A stretch of 33,404 bases of DNA, taken from Streptomyces sp. CB01635. Lineage in GTDB: Bacteria; Actinomycetota; Actinomycetes; Streptomycetales; Streptomycetaceae. Shown here piece after piece: positions 1 through 6,727 of this stretch. The DNA lies in NCBI RefSeq assembly GCF_002803065.1, contig NZ_NNBL01000023.1:1-33404 (forward strand). The letters run 5' to 3'. The translations under genes and the position numbers were made by a program. The notes beneath the pieces are model-generated. The model was not told where the DNA came from. It saw only the letters and a program-made list of their open reading frames with translations, and did not search any database. Within the stretch, counting starts at the first letter, position 1, and each line of letters opens with the position of its first letter.

Positions 1-16
1 GGAGGGGGCGGTTGTT

Positions 17-904
17 GTGGTTGGGGTTGGGGCGGCGGGGGTCGGTGTGGGGCCTGGTTGTGCGGCTCTGGTCTGTGTGGGGGCGGCGGCCTGGGTTGCC
101 GGTGGTGGGCACGGGCGTGAGGCGCGGCGGGCGAGGGAGTTGCTGGGTTCCGGCGGAGGTGTGCCGTGGGGCGCGCAGGCGTGGCGTGTGGGTTGGGCGC
201 GGTGGCGGGAGCGGTGGGAGTGGTGGGTGCTGGTCGTAGGGGCCGTGCTCGCGGTCCTCGGGGCTTCCGTGGTGCCGCTGGTGGTGGGTGCCGCGGGGGT
301 GCCTCTGGCGGCGCGGGTGCGGCGGGACCGGGAGGGGCGACGGGTGCGGGAGCGCCGGACGGACGCGGTGATCTCGCTGTGCGGGGTGCTGGCGGGGGAG
401 GTGCGAGCGGGGCGGCAGCCGGGGGAGGCACTGATCGTGGCGGTGCGTGAGGAGGGCGAGACGAGAGCGGGCGGCTCGGGCGCTGGCGATGGGGCAGTCG
501 TGGCTGCTGCCCGGTTCGGTGGGGACGTGCCGGGGGCTCTGGGGGAGGCGGCGCGGGCGCCGGGGGCCGAGGGGCTGTTGGGGCTCGCGGCGTGCTGGCG
601 GGTGGCGGTGGACCGGGGTGCGGGCCTGGCGGCCGGGCTGGAGCGTCTCGCGGACGCGCTGCGGTCCGAGCGGGACCAAAGGGCTGACCTGCGAGCTCAG
701 TTGGCCGGGTCGCGGTCGACGGCGGTGATGCTCGCGGGGCTTCCCGTCCTGGGCCTGTTACTGGGGAGCGTGCTCGGGGCCCGGCCGTTGAGGGTTCTGC
801 TGCACACCGGGGCGGGGTTCGGGTGCCTGCTGGTGGGTGGGGTGTTGGAGGGAGCGGGGCTGTGGTGGGCGCTGCGGATCGTACGGGGAGCGGAGGAGCG
901 GTGA
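17..904 (+). CDS. TadB-like type II secretion F-domain protein (Tad/Flp pilus)
   Basis: This is probably one of the two inner-membrane platform proteins of a Tad/Flp pilus assembly machine. The 295-residue product has hydrophobic N-terminal segments, a central cytoplasmic T2SSF-like stretch (about residues 95-225, containing a Gly/Ala/Arg-rich 'LAGEVRAGRQPGEAL' segment and a later 'VDRGAGLAAGLERLADALR' segment) and two C-terminal membrane segments (about 235-255 and 262-285). The GTG at 17 has GGAGGG at 1-6 about ten bases upstream, so it is a credible start, but the window edge hides earlier ones. A rare TTA leucine codon lies in frame at 758-760. The next gene follows after 22 bases. The assignment rests on position and topology as much as on motifs; TadB versus TadC naming follows gene order. 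Confidence 0.8.
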   Translation: MVGVGAAGVGVGPGCAALVCVGAAAWVAGGGHGREARRARELLGSGGGVPWGAQAWRVGWARWRERWEWWVLVVGAVLAVLGASVVPLVVGAAGVPLAARVRRDREGRRVRERRTDAVISLCGVLAGEVRAGRQPGEALIVAVREEGETRAGGSGAGDGAVVAAARFGGDVPGALGEAARAPGAEGLLGLAACWRVAVDRGAGLAAGLERLADALRSERDQRADLRAQLAGSRSTAVMLAGLPVLGLLLGSVLGARPLRVLLHTGAGFGCLLVGGVLEGAGLWWALRIVRGAEER

Positions 905-926
905 GTGCTCAGGGAGCGGAGGAGTG

Positions 927-1703
927 ATGAACGTTGTCCACAGGCTGGGGCTCGTGCTGTGTGTCGTGACGGGCTTGGGGTGGGTCGTGCATGAGGTGGT
1001 GGCACGGCGCAGGGAACGGGCGCTGCTGCGGAGGTGGAACGCCCTGCTGGAGGCGGTGACTGAGAAGCCCGCGGGGCGGGGCGTGGATGTGCGGGGCGCC
1101 ATTGGCAGGTGGGGACCGCCAGCGGGGGCGGTCTGTGCCGGATACGTGCTGGTGGGCGGGGTGGCCGGGCTGCTGTTGGGGCTGGTCGCGGCGTTCGGGG
1201 TGTGGAGGTGGAGGCGAAGGGCCCGCGCGGCGGCCGGCGTGACGGCGTCTTCGGAGGCCCAGGCACGTCGGCAGCTGCCCTTGGCCGCTGATCTGTTGGC
1301 CGCGTGCATCGCCGCCGGGGCCGATCCCGTGAGGGCGGCGAGGGCTGTGGGGGAGTCGCTGGGTGGCCCGGTCGGCGAGGCTCTGGCGCGGGGTGCGGCC
1401 CAGGTGCGGCTCGGTGGTGAACCGCGTGCTGCGTGGCGGCAGCTGGCGTCGATACCGGGGGCCGGTGCGCTGGCCGGACTCCTTGAGCGGGCCGGTGATT
1501 CGGGTGCCCCGGCCGCGGAGCCGGTCGCGCGGCTGGCTGCGGAGGCCCGGGCCGAGCGAGGGCGTGCGACCACCGCGGTGGCGCGCCGGGCGGCCGTGCT
1601 GATCACGGCGCCGGTGGGCCTGTGCTTCCTGCCCGCGTTCGTGGCCATCGGAGTGCTGCCTGTGGTGATCGGGGTGGCCGGCGGGCTGTTGGGAGGTCGG
1701 TGA
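927..1703 (+). CDS. TadC-like type II secretion F-domain protein (Tad/Flp pilus)
   Basis: This is the second F-type platform protein, predicted to pair with the upstream TadB-like protein in the membrane and to couple the pilus ATPase (outside the window) to pilin extrusion. The chosen ATG at 927 is preceded by GGAGCGGAGGAG and gives 258 residues starting MNVVHRLG; the reading frame stays open to 837 but that extension overlaps the previous gene. There are N-terminal membrane segments (about 5-22 and 70-95), a T2SSF domain at about 115-220 (the 'QARRQLPLAADLLAACIAAGADP' stretch is typical of actinobacterial TadC) and a C-terminal hydrophobic hairpin ending in a Gly-rich tail. Family confidence is good; its partner proteins are inferred from the cluster. 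Confidence 0.83.
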   Translation: MNVVHRLGLVLCVVTGLGWVVHEVVARRRERALLRRWNALLEAVTEKPAGRGVDVRGAIGRWGPPAGAVCAGYVLVGGVAGLLLGLVAAFGVWRWRRRARAAAGVTASSEAQARRQLPLAADLLAACIAAGADPVRAARAVGESLGGPVGEALARGAAQVRLGGEPRAAWRQLASIPGAGALAGLLERAGDSGAPAAEPVARLAAEARAERGRATTAVARRAAVLITAPVGLCFLPAFVAIGVLPVVIGVAGGLLGGR

Positions 1704-1799
1704 GAGGCCGCGGGGGAGGCCAGGGCCGGTGCGTGGCCCGGCCCGAGTTCGGCGGACGTCGTGTGGACGTCAGCCGGTGACGAACTTCAGAGGGATTTC

Positions 1800-2015
1800 A
1801 TGGGGGTTGAGATGTACGGAGTGATGCGGGCGCGTGCCGGAATGTGGGTGCGTCGGATGCGGGCGGCGAGGCGGGACGCGGGGATGGTCACGTCGGAGTA
1901 CGCGATGGGGCTGATCGCGGCGGTCGGATTCGCCGGACTGCTGCTGAAGGTGCTGACCAGCGGACAGGTGCAGGCCGCGCTTCAGGGGATCGTCGAGAGG
2001 GCTCTCCATGGGTAG
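1800..2015 (+). CDS. DUF4244 family small membrane protein, Flp pilin-like
   Basis: This 71-residue protein fits the DUF4244 family, which in actinobacteria sits between TadC and TadE and resembles a Flp pilin. It has a basic N-terminus (about residues 1-33), then the pilin-like 'GMVTSEYAMGLIAAVGFAGLLLKVL' region in which a Thr-Ser-Glu-Tyr segment precedes one hydrophobic helix. That Glu/Tyr pair is what prepilin peptidases recognise in Flp pilins. The ATG at 1800 follows AGAGGG by six bases; an ATG at 1812 is a weaker alternative. The last codons overlap the next gene's start by eight bases, which suggests translational coupling. It is the best candidate for the major pilus subunit here, but no processing site is proven. 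Confidence 0.8.
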   Translation: MGVEMYGVMRARAGMWVRRMRAARRDAGMVTSEYAMGLIAAVGFAGLLLKVLTSGQVQAALQGIVERALHG

Positions 2016-2457
2016 GGCCGGCCGGCGCAGGCCACGGGCTGGTGAGCGGCAGGCCGGTACGCGACGCGCCGGTGACCAGGGCTTCGTGACGGCGGAGGCG
2101 GCCGTTGTGCTGCCGGTGCTCGTGACCTTCACACTGGCGCTGGTCTGGGCGCTGATGGCCGCGTCCGCACAGATCCAGTGTGTGGACGCGGCGAGGGCGG
2201 GCGCCAGGGCGATTGCCCGGCAGGACCCGCAGGGGGCGGCCGTGGAGTCGGCGAAGAGGGTCGCGCCGCGTGGCGCGAAGGTCGCCGTGAGCCGGGAGGG
2301 CGACCTGGTCCGGGTCGCGGTCGAGGCCGCGGCACCGGGGCCTGGCGTGCTGAACGTCCGCCTACGGGCCGACGCGGTTGCGTTGGCGGAGGAGACGGTG
2401 GGGACGGCCGAGCCGGCCGACGTAGCCGGGACAGCGGAGGCGGTGGGTGATTCATGA
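2008..2457 (+). CDS. TadE family pseudopilin-like protein
   Basis: The 149-residue product has a basic N-terminus, then 'GFVTAEAAVVLPVLVTFTLALVWALMAA' (about residues 25-52), the TadE signature in which a Glu at the start of a single hydrophobic helix resembles a prepilin cleavage region. The remaining 95 residues are predicted to be outside the membrane, beginning with 'CVDAARAGARAIARQD', a conserved TadE feature. The start overlaps the end of the DUF4244 gene, and its own stop overlaps the next ATG (ATGA-type), so the three genes are probably co-translated. TadE-like proteins are minor pilins in Tad systems; that role is inferred. The C-terminus is rich in Ala, Glu and Gly. Confidence 0.85.
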   Translation: MGRAGRRRPRAGERQAGTRRAGDQGFVTAEAAVVLPVLVTFTLALVWALMAASAQIQCVDAARAGARAIARQDPQGAAVESAKRVAPRGAKVAVSREGDLVRVAVEAAAPGPGVLNVRLRADAVALAEETVGTAEPADVAGTAEAVGDS

Positions 2458-2867
2458 AGCGACGGAAGGCGTCTGGGGACAGGGGTTCCGCGACCGTGTG
2501 GGCCGTGATGGCGATGGCCGCGCTCGGGCTGGTCTTCGGGTGCGTACTGACCATGGGGCAGGCCGTCGTAGTGCGCCACCGGGCGGGTGGGGCCGCCGAC
2601 TTGGCGGCTCTCGCGGCCGCCGATCACTGGATGGAGGGCCGGAAGGTGGCCTGCGCCCACGCGGCCCGGGTGGCGGCCGCACAGGACACACGGCTTGTGC
2701 GGTGCGCGGTGTACGGGGAAGTGTCCGACGTCACCGCGGCGGCCGACGCGGCGCCGCTGACCGCGGAGGTCAGGGCCAGGGCGGGCCCCGCAGGACCCGT
2801 GGCGCCTGAGGTCCCGACCGACCCGGCTGGTCCGACGGACCCAGCCGGCCCCGCGGATCCCGGGTGA
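2454..2867 (+). CDS. Rv3654c family TadE-like (TadG-like) protein
   Basis: This 137-residue protein starts within the stop codon overlap of the TadE gene. It has the actinobacterial Rv3654c-type pattern: a short basic leader, 'GSATVWAVMAMAALGLVFGCVLTMGQAVVVRHRAGGAADLAALAAA' (about residues 11-56; one membrane helix followed by the conserved Arg-His-Arg-Ala-Gly-Gly-Ala-Ala-Asp-Leu-Ala-Ala-Leu-Ala segment), then an extracytoplasmic part with two Cys residues (about 67 and 83) that could form a disulfide. The last 30 residues are Pro/Ala/Asp repeats of the type DPAGP(T/A). It closes the Tad operon seen here and is followed by a strong hairpin. The role as minor pilin is by family analogy. Confidence 0.85.
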   Translation: MKRRKASGDRGSATVWAVMAMAALGLVFGCVLTMGQAVVVRHRAGGAADLAALAAADHWMEGRKVACAHAARVAAAQDTRLVRCAVYGEVSDVTAAADAAPLTAEVRARAGPAGPVAPEVPTDPAGPTDPAGPADPG

Positions 2868-2877
2868 CAAGGGCCCT

Positions 2878-2923
2878 CGCAGGATCAGTCAGCCAGCGTC
2901 CCGACCTGGTTCCTGATCCTGCG
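2878..2923. terminator. Hairpin between convergent Tad operon and helicase gene
   Basis: CGCAGGATCAG at 2878-2888 is exactly complementary to 2913-2923, giving an 11-bp stem with a 24-base loop. It starts ten bases after the last Tad gene, and its right arm lies inside the final codons of the minus-strand helicase gene, whose stop is in the loop. It can act in both directions, although no T-tract is present. Confidence 0.65.
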
Positions 2924-5438
2924 ATGTCGGCCGCCCCTCGGACGCAGCCTCCAGAGATGCCGATGCCGATGCCGGTGTCGGGGCCCCCGCCGATGGCGCG
3001 TCCCTGAGCAGGATCTTCAGCAGCCGTACCGCGCCGCGCTTGTGGAGCGGGTCGTTGCCGTTGCCGCACTTGGGCGACTGGATGCAGGACGGGCAGCCCG
3101 CCTCGCACTCGCAGGAGGAGATCGCTTCGAGGGTGGCCGTGAGCCACTCGCGGGCCGTGTGGAACGCGCGCTCCGCGAACCCCGCCCCGCCGGGATGGCC
3201 GTCGTACACGAAGACCGTGGGCAGCAGGGTGTCCGGGTGGAGGGGGATGGAGACACCGCCGATGTCCCAGCGGTCGCAGGTGGCGAACAGCGGCAGCATG
3301 CCGATGGAGGCGTGTTCGGCGGCGTGCAGCGCGCCGCCGAGGATCTCCGGGTTCACGCGGGCCGCGTCGAGTTGGTCCTCCGTCACCGTCCACCACACGG
3401 CGCGGGTGCGGAGGGTGCGGGGAGGGAGGTCGAGCTTGGTCTCGCCCAGGACTTCGCCGGTGATGAGGCGGCGGCGCAGGAAGGAGACGACCTGGTTGGT
3501 GACTTCGACGGAGCCGTAGCACAACCGGCCGTCGCCCCAGGGGACTTCGATGTCCCTCTCCAGTACGGAGATGGCGGTGGTGTCGCGGGCGGTCGTCGAG
3601 TAGGTCGGGTTGGCCTCCTCCACGAGGGCGACCGAGTCCTCCAGGTCCAGGTGCTTCACGAGATAGGTGCGGCCCTGGTGGAGGTGGACCGCGCCGTCGT
3701 GGACGGTCGTGTGCGCCGAGCCGGCGTCCACGGTGCCCAGGAGGCGTCCCGTACCGGCCTCGACGATCTGTACGGGGCTGCCGCCGTCGCCGCGGATGTC
3801 CGTCAGATCGGCGGCGCGTTCTCGGCGGGTCCAGTGCCAGGCCTTGGTGCGGCGGCGCAGCAGCTTCGCGTCCTCCAGCTGGGGGAGCAGCTCGGCGGTG
3901 GTCGGGCCGAACAGGGGCAAGTCGTCGTCGGTGAGCGGGAGTTCGGCGGCGGCCGCGCACAGATGGGGGGCTAGGACGTACGGGTTGTCAGGGTCCAGGA
4001 CCGTGGACTCCACCGGCTGGTCGAAGAGGGCTTCGGGGTGGTGGACGAGATACGTGTCCAGGGGGTCGTCGCGGGCGACGAGGACGGCGAGCGCGCCCTG
4101 CCCCGACCGTCCCGCGCGGCCCGCCTGCTGCCACAGCGACGCCCTGGTGCCCGGATAGCCGGCGATGACGACGGCGTCCAACCCCGAGACGTCGATGCCG
4201 AGTTCGAGGGCGGTGGTGGCGGCCAGGCCGAGGAGTTCGCCGGAGTGCAGGGCGCGTTCGAGGGCGCGGCGTTCTTCGGGCAGGTAGCCGCCGCGGTAGG
4301 CGGCGACGCGGCGGGCGAGGGAGCGGTCGATCTCGGCGAGGCGTTCCTGGGCGATCACCGAGATCAGCTCGGCGCCGCGTCGGGAACGTACGAAGGCGAC
4401 GGAATGGACGCCCTGCAGGGTCAGGTCCGTCAGCAGGTCCGCCGTCTCGGCGGTGGCGGTGCGGCGGACGGGGGCGCCCTTCTCGCCGTGGAGCTCGGTG
4501 AGAGGGGGTTCCCAGAGGGCGAAGACGAGCTCCCCGCGGGGCGAGGCGTCGTCGGCGATCTCGACGACCGGGAGACCCGTCAGGCGCTCGGCAGCGACGG
4601 CCGGGTCGGCAGCGGTGGCGGACGCCAGCAGGAACACGGGTTCCGAGCCGTAGCGGGCGCACAGGCGGCGCAGACGGCGCAGGACCTGGGCGACGTGGGA
4701 CCCGAAGATGCCGCGGTAGGTGTGGCACTCGTCGATGACGACGTACTTGAGCGACTTGAGGAAGGAGGACCAGCGGGGGTGCGAGGGCAATATCCCGCGG
4801 TGCAGCATGTCGGGGTTGGTCAGGACGTAGTTGGCGTACTGCCTCACCCACTCGCGTTCCTCGACGGGGGTGTCGCCGTCGTAGACCGCGGGGCGGATCG
4901 CCGTGCCGAGCGGTTGTGAAAGTTCCTTCACCGATCTGCACTGGTCCGCGGCGAGTGCTTTCGTCGGCGCGAGGTAGAGCGCGGTCGCGCCGCGCCCGTT
5001 CGGGGCCTCGGAGCCGTCGAGGAGCCGGGAGAGCACCGGGACGAGGTACGCCAAGGACTTTCCGGAGGCAGTTCCGGTGGAGACGACGACCGACTCGCCG
5101 TCCATCGCGTGCTCGGCGGCGAGTGCCTGATGGGCCCAGGGATGCTCGATTCCGGCCGATTGGACGGCGGCGAGGACCTCGGATCGGATGCGGTCGGGCC
5201 ATACGGCATGACGACCCGGTCGAGGGGGCAAGTGCTCCGTATGAGTGATGCGCGAAGCCCGGCTCGGACCCGAGGCGAGCCGGTCGAGAATCGCCCCTGG
5301 AGAGGGGCGGGAAGCGGTGTCCGCCGCGGGTTGTCCGGGGCGGTGATTCTTGGCCATCGGCACCGAGTGTGTCACTGGCGTGACGGACAATGCTCCTAAG
5401 GCGTCGTGCACGCCTGCCGGTAAGTGATTGAATGCCAT
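2889..5438 (-). CDS. DEAD/DEAH-box helicase with C-terminal DUF1998, MrfA/YprA-like
   Basis: This 849-residue protein is a superfamily 2 helicase of the MrfA (YprA)/Hrq1 group. Visible motifs are Walker A 'GTASGKS' (about 122-128), a DECH Walker B box (about 235), 'SAT' motif III and 'QQAGRAGRSGQG' motif VI in the second RecA domain. The C-terminal DUF1998 region contains 'HPGGAGFAERAF' and a Cys cluster (C-E-C-E-A-G-C-P-S-C then K-C-G-N-G-N), which in the family is thought to bind metal. B. subtilis MrfA acts in mitomycin C lesion repair, so DNA repair is the best guess. The ATG at 5438 is used; an in-frame ATG at 5357 would leave more room for the divergent bldG promoter, and neither has a strong ribosome site. 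Confidence 0.88.
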   Translation of the reverse strand: MAFNHLPAGVHDALGALSVTPVTHSVPMAKNHRPGQPAADTASRPSPGAILDRLASGPSRASRITHTEHLPPRPGRHAVWPDRIRSEVLAAVQSAGIEHPWAHQALAAEHAMDGESVVVSTGTASGKSLAYLVPVLSRLLDGSEAPNGRGATALYLAPTKALAADQCRSVKELSQPLGTAIRPAVYDGDTPVEEREWVRQYANYVLTNPDMLHRGILPSHPRWSSFLKSLKYVVIDECHTYRGIFGSHVAQVLRRLRRLCARYGSEPVFLLASATAADPAVAAERLTGLPVVEIADDASPRGELVFALWEPPLTELHGEKGAPVRRTATAETADLLTDLTLQGVHSVAFVRSRRGAELISVIAQERLAEIDRSLARRVAAYRGGYLPEERRALERALHSGELLGLAATTALELGIDVSGLDAVVIAGYPGTRASLWQQAGRAGRSGQGALAVLVARDDPLDTYLVHHPEALFDQPVESTVLDPDNPYVLAPHLCAAAAELPLTDDDLPLFGPTTAELLPQLEDAKLLRRRTKAWHWTRRERAADLTDIRGDGGSPVQIVEAGTGRLLGTVDAGSAHTTVHDGAVHLHQGRTYLVKHLDLEDSVALVEEANPTYSTTARDTTAISVLERDIEVPWGDGRLCYGSVEVTNQVVSFLRRRLITGEVLGETKLDLPPRTLRTRAVWWTVTEDQLDAARVNPEILGGALHAAEHASIGMLPLFATCDRWDIGGVSIPLHPDTLLPTVFVYDGHPGGAGFAERAFHTAREWLTATLEAISSCECEAGCPSCIQSPKCGNGNDPLHKRGAVRLLKILLRDAPSAGAPTPASASASLEAASEGRPTSQDQEPGRDAG

Positions 5439-5518
5439 CGCGGCTGGCGATCCGTCCCGGGGGCTCTGCCGAGGTGTCCCGAGGGACGACCGCTCGATAG
5501 CAAGGTGCTGGAGGATCC

Positions 5519-5860
5519 GTGGACCTGTCCCTGTCGACCCGTACCGTCGGCGATCGTACGGTCGTCGAGGTCGGTGGCGAAATCGATGTATATACCGCGC
5601 CCAAGCTGCGAGAGCAGCTGGTCGAGCTGGTGAACGACGGCAGCTTCCACCTTGTCGTCGACATGGAGGGAGTCGATTTCCTCGACTCCACCGGGCTCGG
5701 CGTACTGGTGGGCGGTCTGAAGCGAGTGCGGGCCCATGAGGGCTCGCTGCGACTGGTCTGCAACCAGGAGCGCATTCTCAAGATCTTCCGTATCACCGGC
5801 CTGACCAAGGTGTTCCCCATCCACACCTCGGTCGAGGAAGCCGTAGCGGCTACCGACTGA
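5519..5860 (+). CDS. bldG: Anti-sigma factor antagonist BldG (STAS domain)
   Basis: This 113-residue STAS-domain protein is recognised as BldG, needed in Streptomyces for aerial growth and antibiotic production. It belongs to the SpoIIAA/RsbV group, which release sigma factors by binding anti-sigma factors when unphosphorylated. The phosphorylation segment 'FLDSTGLG' places the acceptor Ser at residue 57. The start is GTG at 5519, preceded by CTGGAGGA (about 5507-5514). It is divergent from the helicase gene, with only 80 bases shared upstream. The gene encoding its probable partner begins 98 bases downstream, past two hairpins. Cytoplasmic. Confidence 0.95.
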
Positions 5861-5865
5861 TCGGT

Positions 5866-5885
5866 CACCGGCCCACAGGCCGGTG
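5866..5885 (+). terminator. First hairpin between bldG and the anti-sigma-like gene
   Basis: CACCGGCC at 5866-5873 pairs exactly with 5878-5885 around a four-base loop, starting five bases after the bldG stop. No T-run follows, so it may be a leaky terminator or an RNA-stabilising 3' end. Confidence 0.5.
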
Positions 5886-5900
5886 GCTGAGCGGAAGTGG

Positions 5901-5925
5901 GGGGCCGGGCCGATGGCCCGGTCCC
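5901..5925 (+). terminator. Second hairpin between bldG and the anti-sigma-like gene
   Basis: GGGGCCGGGCC at 5901-5911 pairs with 5915-5925 (11 bp including one G-T wobble) around a three-base loop and is followed by TT. With the hairpin at 5866-5885 it forms a tandem pair that could end some bldG transcripts while letting others continue into the next gene. Confidence 0.5.
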
Positions 5926-5958
5926 TTCAGAGCACGCCCGTACATCCGAGGGGGATGC

Positions 5959-6396
5959 ATGGCCACCGTCGAACTCCGATTCAGCGCGCAGCCCGAGCAC
6001 GTCAGAACCGCCCGTCTGGTGGCGGCCGCGGTGGCGCGCAGGGCCGGAGTGGACGAGGCCGTGCTCGACGAGGTCAGGCTCGCTGTCGGCGAGGCCTGCA
6101 GCCGCGCCGTCGGTCTTCACCGGAGCAGCGGTATCACTGCACCCGTTCGGGTCCTTCTCACCGAGGAGGAGAAGCAGTTCTCCATCGAGGTCGGGGACGA
6201 GGCTCCGCGGAGCGTTCCCGGCGAGCAGTCGTCCGGCGCGCCCGGCGGGTCGGACGATCTGGCGGCGGAGGGCGAGGACGACATGGGCCTCGCCGTCATC
6301 AGTGGCCTCGTCGACGATGTGGAGGTCACCGCGGACGAGTCCGGTGGACTCATTCGGATGACTTGGCCGACCACGCCGGCGACTCTTCCGTCTTGA
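5959..6396 (+). CDS. RsbW-like anti-sigma factor, BldG partner (ApgA-like), degenerate ATP site
   Basis: This 145-residue protein has the HATPase_c fold of RsbW/SpoIIAB anti-sigma kinases and corresponds in position to the BldG-interacting protein encoded by SCO3548. The N-terminal part (residues 1-50) reads like the family, ending 'VRLAVGEACSRAVG'. The N-box Asn expected about four residues after Glu45 is Arg49. The first G-box region reads 'EVGDEAPRSV' (Asp80 kept, glycines absent). A later 'DDMGLAVISGLVDDV' segment matches the usual final motif. About 25 acidic, Gly/Ser-rich residues are inserted at 84-110. The start ATG follows GAGGGGG. Binding to BldG is likely; kinase activity is doubtful from these residues. 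Confidence 0.85.
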   Translation: MATVELRFSAQPEHVRTARLVAAAVARRAGVDEAVLDEVRLAVGEACSRAVGLHRSSGITAPVRVLLTEEEKQFSIEVGDEAPRSVPGEQSSGAPGGSDDLAAEGEDDMGLAVISGLVDDVEVTADESGGLIRMTWPTTPATLPS

Positions 6397-6486
6397 CGCG
6401 GTCCCCCCGGCGTCCACGCAACGCCCCCTGATTCGCCCGTCCGTGGCTCCGCTCGACGCTGCCCCCATGTGATCGTTTCTGATTCC

Positions 6487-6518
6487 AGGCCCTGCCCTCA
6501 CCCCGGTGAGCAGGGCCT
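6487..6518 (+). terminator. Terminator of the bldG/anti-sigma transcript
   Basis: AGGCCCTGC (6487-6495) pairs with 6510-6518, and inside it TCACC (6498-6502) pairs with GGTGA (6505-6509), leaving a two-base bulge and a two-base loop. TATTTG follows. This is a convincing intrinsic terminator about 90 bases after the anti-sigma stop codon. Confidence 0.75.
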
Positions 6519-6656
6519 ATTTGCATTCCCTAGATCGTCGATCATAATTGGATCAAGCCTCAATGCTTTCAGGGCATTACTGCTTCTTGTGCGCCCATCG
6601 TGTTGGACGATCATTTGCCGGGTAGTAACGGATGGCAAATTCCGTTTCTCGCGCAC

Positions 6657-6685
6657 TGTTTTGATCAGGCGCCGCTCCCTACAAT
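6657..6685 (+). promoter_or_regulatory. Candidate hppA promoter
   Basis: TACAAT at 6680-6685 matches TATAAT at five positions. With a 17-base spacer the -35 would be TGTTTT (6657-6662), a weak match; TTGATC (6661-6666) is better but only 13 bases away. It lies about 40 bases upstream of the hppA start. Tentative. Confidence 0.3.
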
Positions 6686-6727
6686 CCGTCCACATCTTGA
6701 GCTCAGCCCAAGCGTCAAGGAGGACGA

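Larger units (their letters stand above)
6397..6727. other. A/T-enriched 331-bp leader region upstream of hppA
   Basis: No gene is seen here. The left part holds the hairpin at 6487-6518. From about 6519 to 6665 the sequence is markedly richer in A/T than the rest of the window (for example TATTTGCATTCC, GATCATAATTGG, GGCAAATTCCG), which in Streptomyces usually means a regulatory region. A possible -10 (TACAAT, 6680-6685) and the ribosome site AAGGAGGA (6717-6724) precede hppA. Confidence 0.55.
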
